From NCBI GenBank assembly GCA_947453885.1, contig CANGIF010000002.1, forward strand, positions 1 to 64,000: a stretch of DNA of 64,000 nt, written 5' to 3'. A program made the translations under genes and the position numbers. Of this stretch, positions 34,952-42,859 are shown piece by piece. The stretch's first letter is position 1. Each line of letters starts with the position of its first letter. The notes below the pieces were generated by a model, which saw only the letters and a list, made by a program, of their open reading frames with translations, did no database searches and had not been told where the DNA came from. The DNA is from Flavobacteriaceae bacterium (GTDB lineage Bacteria; Bacteroidota; Bacteroidia; Flavobacteriales; Flavobacteriaceae).

Positions 34952-36070
34952 ATGTATCAAATCGATAGAGAAAAAAATAGGATTAATAAATTAGAAAAGA
35001 AGTCTTTTTTCGAACTTGAATTTTCTGAACGTAAACATCTACAAGAATGGATTGCTAATGACCCAACATCACTTGGAGAAGAACTACTTATTATTCAAAA
35101 AGAATTTAACGGATTTAATGATACCAATGAAAGACTAGATTTATTAGCATTAGATAAACTTGGAAATATTGTTGTTATCGAAAATAAACTTGATGATAGT
35201 GGTAAAGATGTTACTTGGCAAATCATTAAATATGCTTCCTATTGTTCTAGTCTATCTAAACAAGAAATAATTAAAATTTATCAAGATTTTTTAGGAACTA
35301 ATGGAAATGCAGAAATTAATATTTCTGAATTTTTTGATAATCGTGAAGTTGATGAGATAAATTTAAATCAAGGATTAACATCTCAAAGATTAATTTTAGT
35401 TGCTGCTAATTTTAGAAAAGAAATTACATCTTCAGTTTTATGGTTAATGAATTTTAAAATAAGAATTCAATGTTTTAAAGTTACCCCATTTTCTTTAGTG
35501 GATCAATTGTTTTTAACTTTTGAACAAATTTTACCAACAAAAGACACGGAAGATTTTACAATTAGTATGGCTTCAAAATCTCAAGAGGAAATAAAAGTTC
35601 AAGAAACTACTAAAAATAGACATAACATTAGAATTGAATTTTGGGAATATTTCATAAAAGAAAGCAATAAAGTTAATAGTCTTTTTTCCAATAATTCACC
35701 ATCAAAAGAAAATTGGATAGCAAAAGGAATAGGAATGTCCGGAGTAAATTTAACTATTGTTATTAGTAGTAATTATTGCAGAAGTGAGATTTCGTTTAAT
35801 ACAGGTAATAAAGAAAATAATAAAAAATATTTTGACTTCATTTTTAATTCTAAAGATAGGATAGAAGAAAAATTTGAAGAAAAACTTGTTTGGGAGAGAA
35901 TGGATGAAAACGTTACATGTCGTATAAAACATCAATTAGATAATGTTAGTTATTTTGAAAAAGATGATTGGAAGAAAATGAATAAATTTTTAATAGATAG
36001 TTCTGTAAGAATGGAAAAAGTATTTTCAGAACAAATAAAAAGTTTAAATAAATATTCAAAGCAAAAATAA
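34952..36070 (+). CDS. PD-(D/E)XK nuclease-like protein with C-terminal DUF4268
   Basis: 372 aa, no signal or membrane segment. The N-terminal half has a nuclease-type core: E43/E44, then D63 in ERLDLLALD and E77-N-K79 in IVVIENK, the canonical D-(E/Q)-x-K spacing. The C-terminal half (from about residue 215) has HNIRIEFWEYFIKESNK and DWKKMNKFLIDSSVRMEKVF, which I recognise as DUF4268. This domain pairing is known in uncharacterised, often defence-associated proteins. The gene is more AT-rich and less C-rich than maltokinase and glgB on either side, suggesting separate acquisition. The gene starting at 36076 follows by 5 bp. Confidence 0.82.
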   Translation: MYQIDREKNRINKLEKKSFFELEFSERKHLQEWIANDPTSLGEELLIIQKEFNGFNDTNERLDLLALDKLGNIVVIENKLDDSGKDVTWQIIKYASYCSSLSKQEIIKIYQDFLGTNGNAEINISEFFDNREVDEINLNQGLTSQRLILVAANFRKEITSSVLWLMNFKIRIQCFKVTPFSLVDQLFLTFEQILPTKDTEDFTISMASKSQEEIKVQETTKNRHNIRIEFWEYFIKESNKVNSLFSNNSPSKENWIAKGIGMSGVNLTIVISSNYCRSEISFNTGNKENNKKYFDFIFNSKDRIEEKFEEKLVWERMDENVTCRIKHQLDNVSYFEKDDWKKMNKFLIDSSVRMEKVFSEQIKSLNKYSKQK

Positions 36071-36075
36071 TAATT

Positions 36076-36357
36076 ATGAATTCACCAAGAGTAATGTCAC
36101 ATGCAGGATTAACATTAAATTTATCTACAATAAAATGTTTTAAACTAACAAATTTTCATGGTATTGGGAAAAGAAATACTATGACTGTTGAATTTAAAAC
36201 AAGATATGATTATATCCAGCATCCAACAACTTCTCAATTTGAGAAACAAGAATATAATGAATATACTGAATTAGAATTTCCAGACTACGAAACCGCTTTA
36301 GCATATAAAAATGAATGGGAAGAAATTTGGCAAGAGTATCTAGACGACCAACAATAA
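36076..36357 (+). CDS. small hypothetical protein downstream of the DUF4268 gene
   Basis: 93 aa. No known family recognised. The first 35 residues (MNSPRVMSHAGLTLNLSTIK) read like a loosely structured or beta segment, and the C-terminal 30 residues are strongly acidic and helical (YETALAYKNEWEEIWQEYLD). Starting 5 bp after the DUF4268 gene, it is almost certainly in the same operon and could be its partner. The 21-bp repeat array begins at the base after its stop codon. Confidence 0.6.
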   Translation: MNSPRVMSHAGLTLNLSTIKCFKLTNFHGIGKRNTMTVEFKTRYDYIQHPTTSQFEKQEYNEYTELEFPDYETALAYKNEWEEIWQEYLDDQQ

Positions 36358-36546
36358 TTTAATTTTACATGTTATAACCTTAATCCAACCCACCAAACCC
36401 TTAATTCCAAACATCCAATCCTTAACCCAAAACAACAAACCCTTAATGAACCATTTCTTGTCCTTACTATAAACCATCAAACCCTTAATTTTGCATTTCT
36501 TGCTCTTAATTTTGCATTTCTTGCCCTTAATTTTATAAAACCAAAT
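36358..36546. repeat. tandem array of nine degenerate 21-bp units
   Basis: Units start at 36358, 36379, 36400, 36421, 36442, 36463, 36484, 36505 and 36526, always exactly 21 bp apart. Most begin CTTAA and end in CC or TC. The two best units read CTTAATTTTGCATTTCTTGC plus T or C. The phase is strict although the inside of the unit varies. The array starts directly after the 93-aa gene and ends 79 bp before the next gene. Confidence 0.88.
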
Positions 36547-36625
36547 AGTAATAATAAACAACAAAAACGTAATTTAGCATTTCAAAAACAGCAAATAAAT
36601 TAGAAACAATCAAAAATCAATAACT

Positions 36626-37327
36626 ATGGAAACAACAGGCTTCACCATCAAATTAGAAGAGTACACCACATTAGGAGATTTCATTCTACCTAGTTTCACT
36701 CGCGACCAATCCGTTTTTGTAACACATTTCACAAAATTTGACGGAACATTCCTATCAAATTTCACAGCAAAACTAGCCTTTGTAAAAGAACTAGAAAGCA
36801 CCTACCAACTAACAGAACAACAAAAAAACACCACCAGAAACCTCTACCTACAAGCAGCCGAATTAAACAACGACCTAAATTTCACAAGCCTATATTTCAA
36901 AGATGCAGGCCTAAGCACAACAGTAATCACAGCACTAAAAAAAGACATAAACAACCACAACATCGAAGGAGCAGTCCTAAAAATCGAAAGCCTAAAACAA
37001 TTCATAGTAGCAAATCAACCACTACTTGAAGACCAAGGAATGCCACACAATTTCCCAGCAAAACTAACCGGCTACAAAGTCGATTTACAAACAAAAAACA
37101 AAGACCAAAACGAGTACATGAAAGCACACAAAGAACTAACAGACGCTAACATGACCCATTATACAGAACTATACGGCTACATTTCACAAATAGCACAAAA
37201 AGGAAAAGTCATTTTCAAAAAAACAGTATATGCCGATGAATACAACATCAGCAAATACCTCAAAAAAATGAGAGCCAACAACGGAAGCACACCAACACCA
37301 ACAACACCAGCAACACCAAACCCGTAA
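36626..37327 (+). CDS. hypothetical helical protein with a proline/threonine-rich tail
   Basis: 233 aa, no signal peptide. Mostly predicted helix, with conserved-looking segments TLGDFILPSFTRDQSVFVTH and GYISQIAQKGKVIFKK. The last 14 residues (GSTPTPTTPATPNP) are a low-complexity tail. I do not recognise a family or function. The coding strand is extremely rich in A and C, with CTA leucine and AAC/GAC codons, like the first two thirds of glgB and unlike the DUF4268 gene. It sits between the 21-bp repeat array and glgB. Confidence 0.7.
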   Translation: METTGFTIKLEEYTTLGDFILPSFTRDQSVFVTHFTKFDGTFLSNFTAKLAFVKELESTYQLTEQQKNTTRNLYLQAAELNNDLNFTSLYFKDAGLSTTVITALKKDINNHNIEGAVLKIESLKQFIVANQPLLEDQGMPHNFPAKLTGYKVDLQTKNKDQNEYMKAHKELTDANMTHYTELYGYISQIAQKGKVIFKKTVYADEYNISKYLKKMRANNGSTPTPTTPATPNP

Positions 37328-37389
37328 CAAAAAACAAAAACCCAAAAAGGGAACAAAATCAAATACTAACCCCCTCAACAACCACATCA

Positions 37390-37419
37390 CCCTCCCCTAA
37401 AAGCAGGGCTAAGGAGGGG
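37390..37419. repeat. GC-rich hairpin just upstream of glgB
   Basis: CCCTCC/GGAGGG arms with inner CCCT/AGGG, separated from the glgB ATG by 16 bp. Looks like a short interspersed repeat of the CCCTCCCC...GGAGGGG kind. It might act as a weak terminator for the preceding gene or affect glgB translation. Confidence 0.5.
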
Positions 37420-37435
37420 AAAAAACAAAAAAACA

Positions 37436-39340
37436 ATGAACCCAGTACAACCCCATTCCCTATTCACCGATTTCGACATCAGCCTATTCAAAGCCGGAAA
37501 ACATTTCAGACTACACGAAAAACTAGGCGCACACCTAACAGAAGTAAACGGCGTAAAAGGCGTGTACTTTGCCGTTTGGGCACCCTCCGCAAAAGCAGTA
37601 GATGTAATAGCCGACTTCAACTACTGGCTCGAAGGCGAACACAAACTAAACGTACGCTGGGACGGATCCGGAATTTGGGAAGGCTTTATACCAAACGTCG
37701 ATCAAGGCGTACGTTATAAATACAAAATCACCTCCAATCACAACAACATAAAAACAGAAAAAGCCGACCCTTTTGCCCGCTATTGCGAAAAACCACCCCA
37801 CACCGCCTCCATCATTTGGGACCTAGACTACAAATGGAAAGACACCAAATGGATGGAAACCAGAAAAGAAACCAACGCACTAAACAAACCCTACTCCGTC
37901 TATGAAGTACACCTTGGGTCTTGGAAGAAAAAAATAGAAGAAAATCGATCCCTAACCTACCTCGAACTAGCCGAAGAATTAGTAGCCTACCTCACCGAAA
38001 CCGGTTTCACACACGTAGAGTTCATGCCAATAATGGAATATCCCTACGACCCCTCATGGGGCTATCAATTAGTTGGGTATTTTGCCCCAACCTCCCGATT
38101 TGGAAAACCACAAGATTTTATGGTACTAGTTGACAAATTGCACCAAGCAGGAATAGGCGTAATTTTAGACTGGGTTCCCTCCCATTTCCCAAGCGATGCT
38201 CACGGTTTAGGCTATTTTGACGGCTCACACCTGTACGAACACCCCGACATCAGAAAAGGCTACCACCAAGATTGGAAAAGTTTAATCTTCAATTACGGCA
38301 GAAACGAAGTACGCTCTTTTCTTATCAGTAATGCCATCTTTTGGCTCCAAATGTACCATGCAGACGGACTTCGAGTAGATGCCGTAGCCTCCATGTTATA
38401 CTTAGACTACTCCAGAAAAGACGGCGAATGGGAACCAAACATCTACGGCGGTAGAGAAAATTTAGATACCATCAGTTTCCTAAAAGAGCTCAATCAAGAA
38501 ATATACACCAACTTTGAAGGCGTACAAACAATAGCAGAAGAAAGCACCTCATTCCCCATGGTTTCCAGACCCGTTTTCGATGGCGGTTTAGGATTTGGCA
38601 TGAAATGGATGATGGGATGGATGCACGACACACTCCAATATTTTCAAAAAGAAACCATTTATCGAAAATACCATCAAAACGACATTACCTTCAGTATGAC
38701 CTACACATTTACCGAAAATTTCATGTTGCCCCTATCCCACGATGAAGTGGTGTATGGAAAACATTCTATTTTAGGAAGAATGCCAGGCGATGAATGGCAA
38801 AAATTTGCAAACCTTCGTTTGTTATACAGCTATATGTTTACACACCCTGGAGCAAAATTATTGTTTATGGGAGGCGAATTTGGACAAAGCAGCGAGTGGA
38901 ATTTTGAAACAAGCTTAGACTGGCATCTTCTTGAATTCGATTTTCATAAAGGAATCAAAAAATTAATCACCGATTTGAACCATTTATACAAAACCATGCC
39001 GGCACTTCATGAAAAACAATTCAGTCCAGAAGGATTTGAATGGATCAATTATGGCGATGCACAAAATTCTGTATTAAGCTATTTAAGAAAAGGAGATGAA
39101 CCTAAAGACGATGTAGTAGTAATTTGTAACTTCACACCTATTGTTCGAGAAAACTACCGAATAGGACTGCCTAAAAAAGGAAAACTCAAACAAATATTCA
39201 ACAGCGATGAGGTAATTTATGGCGGAAGCGGACTAACTAACAAAACTTTAAAAGTAGAAAAGGAACCTTGGAACGGTAGGGAATTTTCAGTAGCACTAAC
39301 CCTTCCACCTTTAGGAATTTTAGTGTTCAAATTGAACTAA
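37436..39340 (+). CDS. glgB: 1,4-alpha-glucan branching enzyme
   Basis: 634 aa. Makes alpha-1,6 branches in the glucan produced by GlgE. N-terminal CBM48 (GVYFAVWAPSAKAVDVIADF), then the GH13_9 barrel with nucleophile D315 in GLRVDAVASML, acid/base E368 in IAEESTSFP (53 residues apart as in E. coli GlgB) and LPLSHDEVVYGKHS. The C-terminal all-beta domain is intact. Codon use changes inside the gene: before about 38.7 kb leucine is mostly CTA/CTC, after it TTA/TTG. A perfect 16-bp terminator follows. Confidence 0.96.
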   Translation: MNPVQPHSLFTDFDISLFKAGKHFRLHEKLGAHLTEVNGVKGVYFAVWAPSAKAVDVIADFNYWLEGEHKLNVRWDGSGIWEGFIPNVDQGVRYKYKITSNHNNIKTEKADPFARYCEKPPHTASIIWDLDYKWKDTKWMETRKETNALNKPYSVYEVHLGSWKKKIEENRSLTYLELAEELVAYLTETGFTHVEFMPIMEYPYDPSWGYQLVGYFAPTSRFGKPQDFMVLVDKLHQAGIGVILDWVPSHFPSDAHGLGYFDGSHLYEHPDIRKGYHQDWKSLIFNYGRNEVRSFLISNAIFWLQMYHADGLRVDAVASMLYLDYSRKDGEWEPNIYGGRENLDTISFLKELNQEIYTNFEGVQTIAEESTSFPMVSRPVFDGGLGFGMKWMMGWMHDTLQYFQKETIYRKYHQNDITFSMTYTFTENFMLPLSHDEVVYGKHSILGRMPGDEWQKFANLRLLYSYMFTHPGAKLLFMGGEFGQSSEWNFETSLDWHLLEFDFHKGIKKLITDLNHLYKTMPALHEKQFSPEGFEWINYGDAQNSVLSYLRKGDEPKDDVVVICNFTPIVRENYRIGLPKKGKLKQIFNSDEVIYGGSGLTNKTLKVEKEPWNGREFSVALTLPPLGILVFKLN

Positions 39341-39347
39341 AACAACC

Positions 39348-39386
39348 AAAACGAATTTCTTTTACTCATAAAAAGAAATTCGTTTT
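39348..39386 (+). terminator. terminator of glgB
   Basis: Perfect 16-bp stem (AAAACGAATTTCTTTT and its complement) with a 7-base loop; the 3' arm ends in the T run. Confidence 0.9.
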
Positions 39387-39505
39387 TTAGTTACTTGAAA
39401 TGCAAAATAAAATTTGACCTAAAATATTTAAAAGTTTTAAGCTATCGAAAACGTAATAGTTAAAAACTACTTTTAATTACTATTAAAACAAAAGCTTGAA
39501 CTTCG

Positions 39506-39513
39506 TAAATTTG
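39506..39513 (+). promoter_or_regulatory. -7 element of the GH31 gene
   Basis: TAAATTTG, 23 bases before the ATG at 39537. No TTG at the standard -33 distance. It supports the ATG at 39537 over the TTG at 39519 as the start codon. Confidence 0.45.
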
Positions 39514-39536
39514 GCACTTTGTCAAAAAATAAGACT

Positions 39537-41936
39537 ATGATAATCAATACCGAATTAGAGTATAAAGGCGATTTATTCCCATCAAAAATAATTTCTTACC
39601 AACAAGAAGTTGACTCAATAGATTTTCAAACAGATAATAATGTAATTCTAAGAGTAACCGTATTGCGAGACAGTATGATTCGATTTCGATTCACTGCAAA
39701 AGGGTATTTCAGCAACGATTTTTCGTATGCAATTGATAAAACCCAATCGCATGGCTATAACTTCCTAGAAATAACTGAAGAAACAAATCATTACAAAATT
39801 ACAACATCAAAAGTGTATGTAATTGTTCAAAAACACGATTGTAGAGTTGGCATTTACGAACTAGATGGTGCCGTTATTTTAGAAGATGAAATTGGATTTC
39901 ATTGGGAAGAATGTTATGAATATGGAGGGAACATTGTTAAAATGAGTAAAGTTTCTCACGACGGTGAAAGCTTTTATGGACTTGGTGATAAAGCAACCCA
40001 TTTGAATTTAAAAGGCAAACGACTTGAAAATTGGGCAACAGATCAATATGCTTTTCAAAAAGATCAAGAACCATTGTATAAAGTGGTACCTTTTTATATA
40101 GGATTACATCATAGTAAAGCCTATGGTATCTTTTTTGACAACACTTTCCGATCTTTTTTTGATTTCAGCCATGAACGCAAAGGCGTAACCAGTTTTTGGG
40201 CTGACGGTGGTGAAATGAATTACTATTTTATTTACGGACCGAAAATGAGTGATGTAGTAACTACCTACACCCATTTAACAGGAAAACCAGAATTGCCACC
40301 TTTGTGGACTTTAGGCTACCATCAATGTAAATGGAGCTATTTCCCTGAAAGCAAAGTACGTGAAATTACAAGTAAATTCAGAGCACTTCAAATTCCATGC
40401 GATGCCATTTATTTAGATATTGATTACATGGAAGGCTTTCGTTGTTTTACATGGAGTAAAGACTATTTTCCAGATCCTAAAAAAATGGTAAGTGAACTGG
40501 CAAAAGAAGGTTTTAAAACAGTAGTGATTATTGATCCTGGAATAAAAATTGATAAAGAGTATGCTGTATATTCAGAAGCATTAGAAAAAGATTATTTTTG
40601 TAAACGTGCTGATGGTCCTTACATGAAAGGGAAAGTTTGGCCTGGCGAATGTAACTTTCCAGATTATACCAATCCCGAAGTTCGAGAATGGTGGGCTGGT
40701 TTGTTCAAAGAATTAGTGGCAGATATTGGGGTAAAAGGAGTATGGAATGACATGAATGAACCTGCCGTTATGGAAGTACCTACCAAAACATTTCCGTTAG
40801 ACGTTCGACATAATTATGATGGAAACAATTGTAGCCACCGAAAAGCACATAATGTGTATGGAACTCAAATGGCACGTGCAACGTATGAAGGTATAAAGAG
40901 ATTTGCTTATCCAAAACGTCCATTCGTAATTACAAGATCGGCATATTCTGGTGCTCAAAGATACACTTCCTCTTGGACTGGGGACAATTTAGCTACATGG
41001 GAACATTTATGGATTGCAAACATACAAATGCAACGAATGTCAATATCGGGAATGGGATTTACTGGATCTGATATTGGCGGATTTGCCGAACAACCTTCAG
41101 CTGAATTGTATGCCCGTTGGATACAATTGGGTGTATTTCATCCTTTTTGTAGAACCCATTCCTCTGGACATCATGGCGAACAAGAACCTTGGAGTTTTGG
41201 TGAAGAAGTTATAGATATTACCAGAAAATTTGTTGAGTTACGATACCAGTTATTACCTTATTTGTATACCATGTTTTGGCAATATATAAATGACGGAGTA
41301 CCAATGTTAAAACCATTAGTGTATTTTGATCAAACTGATTTACAAACACACTACAGAACAGATGAATTTCTGTTTGGAAATCAAATTTTAGTTTGCCCAA
41401 TTTTAGAACCAAATGCGCAAGGTAGAAGAATGTATTTACCACAAGGAAATTGGTACAACTATTGGACAAACGAATTGGTGAAAGGAAAAAGAGAACTTTG
41501 GGTTCCTACAGATTTTGATCAAATACCATTATTTATTAAAGAAGGTGCCATTATTCCAAAATATCCCGTACAGCAATATGTAGGACAAATTGAAGCTCCA
41601 GAATTGTCATTAGATGTCTATTATAAATTTGGTAAGGAAAAATCGTTTGTTTTTGAAGATGCTCATGATGGTTACGATTATAATAAAGGAAGATACAGCT
41701 ACAAAACGTTTTCTTTAAACGGAAAACAAAACGAACTAATCATTACGCAACACAAAGAAGGAACTTTTGAAACACAATACACATCCATCAAATTAAATTT
41801 AAAAGGAATTCCTTTCAAAATAAAGGCTATTGAAATTGACAATGAAAAAGTAGCTTTTGATTTGAAAAATTTCGATTTCGAAGATGGCTTTATTGTTGAT
41901 AAAGATTTTACTGAACTGCATTTTATTGGAAACTAG
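39537..41936 (+). CDS. GH31 family alpha-glucosidase
   Basis: 799 aa from the ATG at 39537. No signal peptide, so the enzyme is probably cytoplasmic. GH31 hallmarks: WNDMNEP with nucleophile D405, FVITRSAYSGAQRYTSSWTG with the acid/base aspartate in WTGDN, and SDIGGF. The N-terminal galactose-mutarotase-like beta domain and C-terminal beta domains are present. The family releases glucose (or xylose) from non-reducing ends; alpha-glucosidase fits the glgE-mak-glgB neighbourhood. It is separated from glgB by a strong terminator and has its own -7 element. Confidence 0.93.
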   Translation: MIINTELEYKGDLFPSKIISYQQEVDSIDFQTDNNVILRVTVLRDSMIRFRFTAKGYFSNDFSYAIDKTQSHGYNFLEITEETNHYKITTSKVYVIVQKHDCRVGIYELDGAVILEDEIGFHWEECYEYGGNIVKMSKVSHDGESFYGLGDKATHLNLKGKRLENWATDQYAFQKDQEPLYKVVPFYIGLHHSKAYGIFFDNTFRSFFDFSHERKGVTSFWADGGEMNYYFIYGPKMSDVVTTYTHLTGKPELPPLWTLGYHQCKWSYFPESKVREITSKFRALQIPCDAIYLDIDYMEGFRCFTWSKDYFPDPKKMVSELAKEGFKTVVIIDPGIKIDKEYAVYSEALEKDYFCKRADGPYMKGKVWPGECNFPDYTNPEVREWWAGLFKELVADIGVKGVWNDMNEPAVMEVPTKTFPLDVRHNYDGNNCSHRKAHNVYGTQMARATYEGIKRFAYPKRPFVITRSAYSGAQRYTSSWTGDNLATWEHLWIANIQMQRMSISGMGFTGSDIGGFAEQPSAELYARWIQLGVFHPFCRTHSSGHHGEQEPWSFGEEVIDITRKFVELRYQLLPYLYTMFWQYINDGVPMLKPLVYFDQTDLQTHYRTDEFLFGNQILVCPILEPNAQGRRMYLPQGNWYNYWTNELVKGKRELWVPTDFDQIPLFIKEGAIIPKYPVQQYVGQIEAPELSLDVYYKFGKEKSFVFEDAHDGYDYNKGRYSYKTFSLNGKQNELIITQHKEGTFETQYTSIKLNLKGIPFKIKAIEIDNEKVAFDLKNFDFEDGFIVDKDFTELHFIGN

Positions 41937-41971
41937 ATTTTGTATTTTTGTTGAATATTAAAATTTTACTT

Positions 41972-42790
41972 ATGAAAATGAAAACTCTTTTAATTGGATA
42001 TGTCAGTATTTTTTTAGCGCTTTCGTGTTCAAAAAATCCATTTACTGGAAAAAATACTTTGGCACTAGTTTCAAACAATGAAATATTACCTTCATCGTTT
42101 CAACAATACAATCAATTTTTAACCGAAAACAAAGTTATTGCCGGTACAACAGATGCAAAAAAAGTAGAAAATGTAGGAGTTAAAATCAAATTAGCTGCTG
42201 AAAAATGGTTGAATGCAAATGGTTATGCAGGTTATTTAAACGACTATAAATGGGAATATAAATTAGTTGAAAGCAAAGAAGTAAACGCTTGGTGCATGCC
42301 TGGAGGAAAAATTGTGGTTTATTCTGGAATTTTACCAATTACAAAAGATGAAGCTGGATTGGCAACAGTATTGGGTCATGAGGTTTCTCATGCGTTAGCC
42401 AATCATGGACAACAAAGAATGAGTGCTGGTTTATTGCAACAAGTTGGAGCTGCAGGAGTTGCTGTGGCCACTGGAAATAAAAGTGCAGAATCACAACAAC
42501 TTGCAATGACTGCTTATGGAGCAGCAACGCAATATGGTGGTATGTTGCCATTTAGTAGAAGTCATGAAAGCGAAGCCGATCGAATTGGGTTGACTTTAAT
42601 GGCTATAGCAGGTTTCAATCCTGAGCAAGCAATTGTTTTTTGGCAAAGAATGTCGGCAAATTCAGGAGGAAGTAAACCCGCTGAATTTATGAGTACCCAT
42701 CCGTCAGACGAAACACGTATTGCCGATTTAAGAGCTCTAGTTCCTCAAGCAAAAGCCGAAGCTGCTAAATTTGGAGTTACTTTTAAATAA
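41972..42790 (+). CDS. M48 family metallopeptidase lipoprotein
   Basis: 272 aa from the ATG at 41972; an in-frame TTG at 41948 lies before the natural signal peptide. The lipobox is LALSC (C19). The zinc motif HEVSH is at 136-140 within TVLGHEVSHALANHG, and the third ligand lies in RSHESEADRIGL. It resembles the periplasmic BepA/LoiP branch of M48, which degrades or helps assemble outer-membrane proteins. It starts 35 bp after the GH31 gene and is followed by a terminator. Confidence 0.92.
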   Translation: MKMKTLLIGYVSIFLALSCSKNPFTGKNTLALVSNNEILPSSFQQYNQFLTENKVIAGTTDAKKVENVGVKIKLAAEKWLNANGYAGYLNDYKWEYKLVESKEVNAWCMPGGKIVVYSGILPITKDEAGLATVLGHEVSHALANHGQQRMSAGLLQQVGAAGVAVATGNKSAESQQLAMTAYGAATQYGGMLPFSRSHESEADRIGLTLMAIAGFNPEQAIVFWQRMSANSGGSKPAEFMSTHPSDETRIADLRALVPQAKAEAAKFGVTFK

Positions 42791-42812
42791 AATAAAAAAT
42801 GTATATTTGAAG

Positions 42813-42839
42813 CTGTCCTTTTTAGGGCAGTTTTTTTTT
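42813..42839 (+). terminator. terminator of the M48 peptidase gene
   Basis: Stem CTGTCC/GGGCAG (one G-U), loop TTTTTA, followed by nine T. Confidence 0.8.
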
Positions 42840-42859
42840 AAACCATAATTTTTAAATAA

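Noticed and set aside
36358..36546. CRISPR array
   Set aside because: Units are 21 bp, contiguous and degenerate, with no alternation of identical repeats and unique spacers, and no cas genes.
36340..36564. Minus-strand frame of 74 codons across the 21-bp repeats
   Set aside because: The frame is open because the period is a multiple of three. It overlaps the end of the plus-strand 93-aa gene, and the peptide is pure repeat. Kept only as a question in the findings.
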